DNA of 64,000 nt from Stictocephala bisonia (lineage: Eukaryota > Arthropoda > Insecta > Hemiptera > Membracidae): assembly GCA_035578905.1 (NCBI GenBank), contig JAQJVL010000743.1:248001-312000 (forward strand). Direction: 5' to 3'. The notes below the pieces were generated by a model that worked only from the letters and a program-made list of their open reading frames with translations, made no database searches and had not been told where the DNA came from. Positions 56,164-64,000 of the stretch are shown piece by piece. Position 1 is the stretch's first letter. Every line of letters begins with the position of its first letter. Both the position numbers and the translations under genes were made by a program.

Positions 56164-57905
56164 TAGTTTGTACCAGGTCGTTTGACCGGTATATTTTTGT
56201 TTCTCTTCTCTTTCGTTTACGAGGCTGCCTGAGACCGCTCTTGCGCTGTCGACTTGTTAAGTTTGTGGTTGTTGGCTCAGCCCTTGGGCTGTTTCGTGGT
56301 TCCGGCTTTCGGTTCGTCTGGGTTTTGTTTTTAGTTTCCGTTTACCTGTTTGCATGGTAAGTTGCAGCTAGAAAGGCAATTAACTCCAAGGTCCTCAAGT
56401 AGGACTTGTTCCCTCAGCCTGCCGCCTGGCTGTTCTTCTGCCATCTCGACTGTGCTGGCCTGACCTGTAATTGACTGGGGACGGACCATGTAATTGAGCC
56501 AAGTTGCACCTCCGCTGCCCTCCTTATAACTTAGAAAGCCTTCTGTCCTCAGGTCAGTCCTTTCCATTTTGTTCCCAGTGGCTGAGCTGGGGGATGAACA
56601 GTTTTTTAAAAATAGACCTAGGCCAAAGAAAAAAAATCAAGTGCACCAGAGATGAACAATAAACTTTTCCTGGCCACAGCTATTTTATAGTTATTTTCAT
56701 AGAGACATTTATAGTTGCTTTTTTAAAAATAATTAGTTTAGTTTATCACTTTTATTTATTATCTAATTTGTTATTGGGCAATTTCTAAATATTTTATCAA
56801 TTGGTAGCAGAGCGTGGTTGCTTAAAAAAAAAAAAAAACTTGAGATTTTCACTCGTTGCTGTTGACTGGTGTTTTTTGACAGTTAGTAGGTCATTGTTGG
56901 CCGTCCTACCATTTAGTGGTTTTGGTGAAACGTTGGTTGCTGTAAAAAAAAGCTTATGGTAAATAAATAAACCTAACTTTTCTAAAAAAATTTTAAACTT
57001 AAGGCAATCCGGTTTGGTACTTTTCTTGGTAGGATTCACGGGTGGATCTGAGTGGTCTGCAGTGGCTCGGTAGGCTAAGGGTTTTAATCGTCAAGGACTC
57101 TGGAGTTGTCGTTTTTGTACTGTAGAAACTTTTCCTGTTCATAATGGCCTATCTGGCATCTATATGGCAGAATGTTGCGCTCCTAGTGAGGAGGAATTAA
57201 CTTTTGAATTGAGGGTACATGGTGTGACTCCAGAGGGTGATGTCGTGAATCTCTGGAGGTTGTTGCGGGAGCAGTTGTCCGCGGGTATGGCGGTGGAGCA
57301 GTCTGATCTACTGGAGGTTGGGGATGAGTTGCTGGTGTGTAGCGTAATGTTAGTCTGGTATTTTGATAAAACGGTACCGTGCTATATTTTCTTTTTAATT
57401 TTTAAATTTTTCACCAAAAGTGGCTTATTTAATAATGTTTACTTTTCTTCAATTCAGAGCTGCCCAGGGATTCTGGTTGACTCCCTGGCCTCGGTGGAAT
57501 CATAGGATGTGGGCTAAATTGCCAGTTAATTGGTTTTTTGTTCAGATCTCTAAATTTACGTCGTAAATTCTCTTAAATTATGTCTTTCTAGTAATTCTGC
57601 AGGTAATTTATTGTATTTGTCGTTTACCAAATTTGTGTTTAGTATATTATTTTGTGTATAATTTGTACTTCATTGTTTATTTTGTGTTTCAATGTGTATT
57701 TTCTTGTTTTTGAGTGTAATTGTTGATATTGTGGCTTTCTGTCATAGTTGTTGAATTCATTGGTAATAAATAATTTTCTTTGCTCAGCTGCCGAGTTGTG
57801 ATTTAACCTTCTGACTGCCGCCCGTGATCCTATCGCTTGTCTGGTTTTGAGTCATCCCCCAGTACAGCACGATTTCCAGTTTTGGTGGGGGATGGTTCTC
57901 AAGTT
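56164..57905 (+). mobile_element. LTR retrotransposon relic, family X, copy 2
   Basis: The LTR starts near TGTACCAGGTCGTTTGACC (56168) and ends at about 56800; it is followed by TTGGTAGCAGAGCGTGG (56800-56816), a typical primer-binding-site arrangement. The gag start lies at 57164. The rest of gag and all of pol are deleted. A shared 3' internal block at 57460-57530 and a polypurine-like TGGTGGGGGATG at 57884-57895 close the element. It lies head to head with copy 3 (58000-59650). Confidence 0.72.
57164..57350 (+). pseudogene. Gag N-terminus, family X copy 2
   Basis: MAECCAPSEEELTFELRVHG, then VTPEGDVVNLWRLLREQLSA. The E-L-x-F-E-L-R-x-x-G-V-T pattern resembles the N-terminus of Gag proteins of arthropod Gypsy-type elements. 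It is cut off after about 62 codons by a deletion. Nearly identical to 58030-58225 on the other strand. Confidence 0.6.
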
Positions 57906-57934
57906 AAATATACTTTGTGTAATAGAATAGCACT

Positions 57935-57969
57935 TTTTACACCATAAGTAAATTACTTATGGTGTAAAA
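57935..57969. repeat. Perfect 17-bp palindrome between inverted LTR relics
   Basis: TTTTACACCATAAGTAA, one spacer base (57952), then its exact reverse complement. It marks the midpoint between copies 2 and 3 of the LTR family. Confidence 0.95.
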
Positions 57970-57999
57970 TTATTATGATATGTATGCAATCGTAACATA

Positions 58000-59650
58000 G
58001 TATAATTTTGAATATTTATTGCCCTGGATCCAGAAATAACACTACGCTACACACCAGCAACTCATCCCCAGCCTCCAGTAGATCAGACCGCTCCACCGCC
58101 ATACCCGCGGACAACTGCTCCCGCAACAACCTCCAGATATTCACGACATCACCCTCTGGAGTCACACCATGTACCCTCAATTCAAAAGTTGATTCCTCCT
58201 CACTAGGAGCGCAACATTCTGCCATATGGATGCCAGATAGGCCATTATGAACAGGAAAAGTTTCTACAGTACAAAAACGACAACTCCAGAGTCCTTGACG
58301 AATAAAACCCTTTGCCTACCGAGCCACTGCAGACCACTCAGATCCACCTGTGAATCCTACCAAGAAAAGTACCAAACCGCATTGCCTTACGTTTAAAATT
58401 TTTTTTTAGAAAGTTGAGTTTATTTATTTACCATAAGCTTTTTTTTACAGCAACCAACGTTTCACCAAAACCACTAAATGGTAGGACGGCCAACAATGAC
58501 CTACTAACTGTCAAAAAACACCAGTCAACAGCAAAGAGTGAAAATCTCAAGTTTTTTTTAAAGCAACCACGCTCTGCTACCAATTGATAAAATATTTAGA
58601 AATTGCCCAATAACAAATTAGATAATAAATAAAAGTGATAAACTAAACTAATTATTTTTAAAAAAGTAATTATAAATGTCTCTATGAAAATAACTATAAA
58701 ATGGCTGTGGCCAGGAAAAGTTTATTGTTCATCTCTGGTACACTTGATTTTTTTTCTTTGGCCTAGGTCTATTTTTAAAAAACTGTTCATCCCCCAGCTC
58801 AGCCGCTGGGAACAAAATGGAAAGGACTGACCTGAGGACAGAAGGCTCCCTAAGTTGTAAGGAGGGCAGCGGAGGTGCAACTTGGCTCAGTTACATGGTC
58901 CCCAGTCAATTACAGGTCAGGCCAGCTAAAAAATATGGCCTATATGATAATTAAAATTTATTTATATTTAATGTTTATTTTATATAAATATCTTTGTTTA
59001 TGAAAGATGATATGTAAAAAATATATGGCTGGCGTGAGTAATAAATTGAATAGTTATTGAAACAAAAAGTCCTAGGCCTAGTCGAAAAAAAGTCCTAAGC
59101 CTACTCACAGATATCTTGACAACGTAAAAAATGTTCATCCCCCAGCTCAGCTGCCGGGGACAAAACTGATAAGAATGACCTGAGGACAGGGATTGCAACC
59201 TGAAGATGTAAGGAGGGCAGCTGAGGAGCAACCTATTATAACATGGTCCCCAGGCCAGGCCAGCAGAGTCCATGTGGCAGATGGTAGGCCGGCGGCAGGC
59301 TGAGAAGCATCATCCTACATGAGAACCCCGAAGTTTGCTAAAATCTCGCCGAGCATCGCTGAGGTTCAGGTTGCCGAAGGAGTCAATCTAGTTGGGAAGA
59401 CAACAAAGAACATGCCAACCAGACAGACCGGGAACTGGGACAGACCAAAATCCGAGCCAACGGCCACGAAAGTACAGAAGACAGTGCAAGTATGAATCTC
59501 AGGCAGCCTCGCAAACAAAAGCATAGAGTAACCAATGTACCGGTCAAAAGACCCGGTACAGACTTGAGCCATCCCCCGTTACAGCTTGACTTCCTTTATT
59601 TGGTGGGGGATGAGTCTCACTGGCCGAACCTCAGTACAAAAGCTGGGCAA
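58000..59650 (-). mobile_element. LTR retrotransposon relic(s), family X, copy 3
   Basis: On the minus strand: LTR from TGTACCGGGTCTTTTGACC (about 59570) downward, then a second, partly repeated LTR-like portion, then the primer-binding-site region at about 58578-58590, leader and gag start (58225-58030). The CAGCTCAG...CCTGAGGACAG block occurs twice (58795-58850 and 59145-59195), so either the LTR carries an internal duplication or two copies are nested. Beyond 59572 lies polypurine-like sequence (minus-strand GGGGGATGGCTCAAG) and a second GGGGGATG-type block to about 59615. Confidence 0.68.
58030..58225 (-). pseudogene. Gag N-terminus, family X copy 3
   Basis: MAECCAPSEEESTFELRVHG, then VTPEGDVVNIWRLLREQLSA; differs from copy 2 by a few residues and is truncated at the same place. 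Confidence 0.6.
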
Positions 59651-60311
59651 GACCAGTCGAAAAAAAATTTCTGTGCAAATCAAGTAGCTCAATTGTTGCA
59701 ATTAAGATAGATAAATATCTTACTAGGCTAAGCTTATCATCACCCTTGCCAAAAGAATTTTGCCTATTAATTTAGCCTACCCGTCACCCTATACAACTCT
59801 AGCAAAGAAACAAACCAGAACAAACTGCTCCAGCCTACGTGTATAAATCAAGAACTAAAATAAAAAAATGAAAATATAATTTGACCTCACCTAGGTCTGG
59901 CTAGAGCCGCAAGGGTTAGCAGAGCTAAATATTAAAATTACATACAAATTAATTTAAGCTAGAGAAATACTGATTATTCCCAAAATAAGCAACCACCAAA
60001 GTAGTTCTAAAGACTAACTTCAGTTAAATGATTGTAAAACTAAAATAAAAAGTATATTAAATAGATTTAGTAGCCAGGAAATGATTCAGTTATAAATATT
60101 CCTGCTCGAAACATCAAGTGCAAAAGGCGAAAATTAATAAAAAAAACTATGTTAACACCTTAGTTTTAACTGAGCAAATAAATAACAAATAAAATGCAAA
60201 AAAATATACTAAAGTACAATAAAACTACTAACTTACAAAGAATATAACGAAATAAACATCTACCTGTGCAAGATAGCTCGTCGATTGTATAAAGTACAGA
60301 AACATAGTAGA
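59651..60311. other. Intron or intergenic DNA, nothing recognised
   Basis: AT-rich. Confidence 0.35.
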
Positions 60312-60663
60312 ATCAGAATCTCTTTATTCAACAATTTCACATGGTGAACATGAATGGTGTCATAAATTATTTAAAATCTATTTGCTAAATACAAATTAAT
60401 GATTATTAATTAAAAGCTACTTGTGTTACAATAATTGTGTTATATGATAATACAAATTTGGAAGAACAATCATAATTAACTTTAATAATTAGTCAATTAT
60501 TTATTATTATTTAATGCACAGTTTCATAAAACTCGGAGAAGGAGTACAGTGTAATTCTATTAAATATTGCTTCAGTTTAAGTTTAAATATTTTAAAGTTG
60601 TCTATAGATTTTAATCTATTTGGCAATAAATTATAAAAACGTGCACCAATATATTTTGGTTTT

Positions 60664-62599
60664 TTACAAAAGAATTAATTGTAAGTTATGTTGAGAAACA
60701 GTTACATCATTTCTGTATCTAGTAAAGTAATTATGGTTGTCACTGTTCAATACAACATCATTTATTCTGATTTTTACGGATAGTATAGTTTCATAAATGT
60801 ATGCGCTATACACTGTCATTATTCTTAATTCTAGAAATCGTGTTTTCACACTTTCATTCCACCCTAGTTCTAGCATAATTCGTATTGCTTTTTTTTGAAT
60901 AGTTAAAATTGAGTTTAAGTTTTTAATTGATGTTGAACCATACAAAGAAATTCCAAATATAATGTGAGAATGGATATGAGAGAAATATATTGATATCAAA
61001 GTATCAATTGTACATAATTTTGACATTCTTTTTAAAGCATACAAGCCAGAATTCAATTTAGAAATTACTTTGTCCGTATGTTTATTCCAAAAGAGTGAAC
61101 TGTCCAGAGTAAGTCCCAAAAACATTACTTCATCTACTTTCGTTATTGAAGATTGGTCCACTTGTATATTAGGGTTAACTTTATTTCTGCACTGTCTGGT
61201 ATTAAACTCTACATAATTGGTTTTTCTTGGGTTCAAGATTAGGTTATTTTCTTTGAAAAATTGTGTTAACTTAGATAAACTGATAAAGGAAGACATTTCA
61301 ATTTCATCTTTTGATGATGCACTTACCCTTAGAGTCGCATCATCCGCATATAAACAAATTTTCTCTAACTCTGGGATTCCTTTCATATAAACGAGGAATA
61401 ATAGAGGCCCCAGGATGGATCCTTGAGGAACCCCTAAACAAACCGTTTTCAAAGTTGAAGTAGTGTTAATTATAACATTTTTTGTATTTAATTGAGATAT
61501 CTCAACAAACTGTTGTCTATCTTTTAAATATGATTGAAACCAGTTATACTCCTTCCCCTTGATACCAATAGAAGCTAATTTATCCAAAAGTTTAGAATGA
61601 GATACACTATCAAAAGCCTTGTGCAAATCCATAAATATACCAACTACTCTGTCACCTTTATCTACTGAATCAATCACAGCTTCAAGGAATTCAGTGGCAG
61701 CATTAATCACAGATTTACTTTTCCTAAAACCATGTTGAATATTATCAATTAAGTTATTACATTCTAAATAATTAGTGAATTGCTCAGCCATTGCACGCTC
61801 ATATATTTTAGAGATTATTGGAAGTAAGCCCAGAGGGCGATAATTACTTGGATCTGTATTATCACCTTTTTTGAAAAGGGGTTTATTTTTGTTATCTTTA
61901 ATTTTTCTGGAAAGATTCCAGATAAAATTGAGGAATTGACCAAGTGCAGTAAAGGATCAGCTAGATATTCCACTGCACCTTTATCAACACCACTGGTATG
62001 TCATCATACCCAGTACTGAGGGTATTTTTCAGACTGGTAATGATTTGTACAATCTTATCCCTGTTAATTAATCTGCATTCAAAATTATTTCCTGGTAACA
62101 TTTTACCCTGATTTATAACAGAGCCAGATGTAATTGACCCCAAGTGCATTGAGTTTCCAACTGCATTAATGTAATAATTGTTAAAAATTTCGCTAATATT
62201 TTTAGGGTTAGTTATTATTGAATTGTTTTGTTTAAGGGATAAGTAATTACTGTTAAGTTTGGCTTTACCAACTTCAGAATTTATGATGCTCCATGTAACG
62301 CGTTGAGGGTTTCTTGACTTACGAATTTTGTTACTATAATAATTTCTTTTTTCTTGTTTGAGTTTGTTTTTGAAGTTAATGTATTTTAATTTAATGTGGT
62401 CAATATGCTTTTCAGATTTATTCCTTCGAGCAGCTTTACTTTCATATATTAAATCCCTTTTTTCAACTTTTAGCTTTTTATCGAACCAAGGTTTTTTATC
62501 AAGGTGTTTTCTGATTTTAACTATTGGAAAGCAAAAATTAAAATACTGGAGGAAAATTGAAATGAAGATGTCATATTTCAAATTAATTGTCTGGAGCAT
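60664..62599 (-). pseudogene. LINE ORF2, RT part
   Basis: The frame 62599-61961 holds the pre-RT region (KIRKHLDKKPWFDKKLKV, TSLKNTLSTGYDDIPVVLIK). A break near 61975 and another near 61880 lead through PSNYRPLGLLPIISKIYERA into the 375-codon frame 61791-60664: NIQHGFRKSKSVINAATEF, GIFMDLHKAFDSVSHSKLLD (first catalytic Asp), LGVPQGSILGPLLFLVY, CLYADDATLRVS (YADD), LILNPRKTNYVEF, VDEVMFLGLTLDSSLFWNKH, FGISLYGSTSIKNLNSILTI and QKKAIRIMLELGWNES. The RT domain itself is uninterrupted. Confidence 0.9.
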
Positions 62600-63437
62600 T
62601 ATAAAGCTGAGTCCATGTTTCTGATCTTATTGATTCCGTAAAAATATTTATATTTCGCTCTGAAAATTTTCTAGAATATTGAAACATATATTGTTGTTGA
62701 GTTTTGACTTTGACACTGTCGTCTAATACATTAATAAGCTGACCATCATGATCTGACATCAGAGTAATTAAACTTCCCACTTGAAACTGTGACTGACTCA
62801 GATTAGTTATTACATTATCTATTGCAGATTGAGATTGTTTTGTTACTCTAGTAGGATAATCTATCAAATATTTCATATTGTATTGTTTTAACACAAGTTT
62901 TAAATCTGTTAGGGGAGAGTCCTTTGATAACATATTAACATTTATAGGATAGCTCTTTGATAAAGCATTAATATTTATGTCCCCACAAATTACAATGTTA
63001 CTATACCTACTGAATAAAATGTTAAAAACACTATTTAACTTTTCTAAAAATAACTTAACATTTGCACTAATTGGAGATCTATATATACCCCCCAATAACA
63101 GTTTTACATTACCATAACAAACTTCAATGAGTGACAATTCAAAAATTTGATCGTTTAATAAGTCTATATAGCAGGAATTTTGATTTCTTTTACTTTCACA
63201 TATTGTTTAGCAAAAATAACGACACCCCCTCCATTCATAGTGCTTCTAGAATAGCTTGAATATATTTTCTAGTTATAAATATTAAGTCTATCAATTTCCT
63301 CTTTTTTCATTTTATGTTCTGTGATAATAACTATATCTGGTTTTATTTCATCTAATGTTATTTCTAATGATACAATTTTTGACCGTAAAGAATTTATGTT
63401 TTGGTGAAATATTAATAAGCTACCTTTATCACTATTT
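62583..63437 (-). pseudogene. LINE ORF2, APE endonuclease part
   Basis: LIFHQNINSLRSKIVSLE (N-terminal motif, 63380-63435), PDIVIITEHKMKKEEI (active-site Glu, about 63320-63345), a stop near 63270, STMNGGGVVIFAKQYVK (63190-63240), another break, then the open frame 63137-62583: LLLGGIYRSPISANVKLFLE, IVICGDININALS (GD-N motif), DYPTRVTKQSQSAIDNVITN and LMSDHDGQLIN (SDH motif). Complete domain, few lesions. Confidence 0.87.
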
Positions 63438-63524
63438 GTTTTTTACTACCATTACAATTATTCAGGATATTGCATGTTGGAACGTTTTGCACAAGGCTTT
63501 CAGAAACCATCAACTTGCTTAACT

Positions 63525-63995
63525 CTACACTGCTCCTCTTGTTGGAGTGGTTTGCACTAAAAAATGGGCTATTGATTCTTGCTGGCTTTGAAAACATATC
63601 ACACTATCACTTACACTCACATGGTCACTTGTATCGGACCTCTCAGAGCAAAGTAGCGGTGGCTCTGGTTCAGACCCTGACAGCGACTCTGGTGTTGACT
63701 CCGGTGTTGGCCCTGGTGTTGACTCCGGCGTCGGCCCTGGTGTTGACTCCGGTGTTGGCCCTGGTATTGAGAGCAATCTCGATGATGGATCAGTGACATC
63801 TGGTGTTTGACCAAAGTGAGAAAGCGCATGGCAGAGGTTGTTTTGAAAATCAATAAATGAGCTCCCTCTTCTTAATTGTTTTGAGAAGTGTTCATTATAT
63901 GTAATAATAAGGATCTCAGCTCCAGTGTTTTTCTGAAATTCAACTATATTTTCTGCAAAGTCAGATGGTGCTACATTATCCCTGTTACAGCCCAT
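63525..63995 (-). CDS. LINE ORF1 C-terminal part with GPTPEST repeats
   Basis: 156 codons open to the window edge. The first 65 residues (GCNRDNVAPSDFAENIVEFQ ... ILIITYNEHFSKQL) have the look of the second half of an SGNH/GDSL-esterase-like domain, which occurs in ORF1 of CR1-type LINEs; the assignment is tentative. A low-complexity stretch of about four P-G-P-T-P-E-S-T units follows (residues about 75-103), then an acidic Ser-rich tail. ORF2 begins about 90 bases downstream. Confidence 0.5.
   Translation of the reverse strand: MGCNRDNVAPSDFAENIVEFQKNTGAEILIITYNEHFSKQLRRGSSFIDFQNNLCHALSHFGQTPDVTDPSSRLLSIPGPTPESTPGPTPESTPGPTPESTPESLSGSEPEPPLLCSERSDTSDHVSVSDSVICFQSQQESIAHFLVQTTPTRGAV
63688..63768. 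repeat. 24-bp coding minisatellite, about 3.4 units
   Basis: Unit GGTGTTGACTCCGGTGTTGG plus CCCT, in frame within ORF1; it encodes the GPTPEST repeats. Confidence 0.9.
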
Positions 63996-64000
63996 AGCTG

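Larger units (their letters stand above)
60312..64000 (-). mobile_element. Nearly complete LINE, minus strand, runs off window
   Basis: 3' end with AATAAAG (seen as CTTTATT at 60322-60328) and a GATTCT-type tail. ORF2 (endonuclease plus RT) spans about 63437-60664 with only two or three frameshifts, and the end of ORF1 (63995-63525) is open to the window edge. It is the best preserved LINE here. Confidence 0.9.

Overview
This is eukaryotic, AT-rich, transposon-crowded nuclear DNA. The organism is most likely an insect, and a hemipteran would fit, but that is inference from the repeat mix (Penelope, piggyBac, Tigger/pogo, Jockey/CR1-like LINEs, tRNA SINEs) and from the style of the host gene; no sequence here fixes the species. 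There are no bacterial-style operons, and most open reading frames are pieces of decayed mobile elements.

The one recognisable host gene is a Tdrd3 homologue (Tudor domain-containing protein 3) on the minus strand, running through almost the whole window from 51341 down to 4040. Six exons with matching splice phases are readable: the [11 protein letters not shown] block (51231-51341), the UBA-domain exon (47418-47648), the Gly-rich/LFAFLE exon (45298-45466), a long Arg/Asn/Gln-rich disordered exon (37016-37468), and two exons that split the Tudor domain (15114-15226 and 4040-4150). A seventh candidate linker exon lies at 25104-25353. The N-terminal OB-fold and the C-terminus are not found here and probably lie outside. 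The introns are 2-12 kb and stuffed with mobile elements.

Layout. 1-3590: two LINE relics and a pogo-type MITE. 5794-8222: a complete 2.4 kb Tigger/pogo DNA transposon whose transposase is broken by one frameshift. 9880-14165: a LINE with a PHD finger in ORF1, interrupted by a second LINE and carrying an identical 118 bp duplication. 15279-18125: a DNA transposon with inverted repeats of about 600 bp, whose transposase is split by a palindromic G-rich minisatellite. 18270-22655: Penelope, hAT (ZBED-like) and LINE relics. 29024-35522: a piggyBac element invaded by two head-to-head Penelope copies and a SINE. 37845-39192 and 56164-59650: three relics of one LTR retrotransposon family. 48490-50645: a Gypsy pol relic beside a dead Ulp1-like protease. 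52829-55465 and 60312-64000: two further minus-strand LINEs.

The most interesting non-coding signal is a 43-base hammerhead-ribozyme-like fold, identical in three Penelope termini (19212-19254 and 35024-35066 on plus, 31960-32002 on minus). All three carry the same extra A next to the catalytic core.
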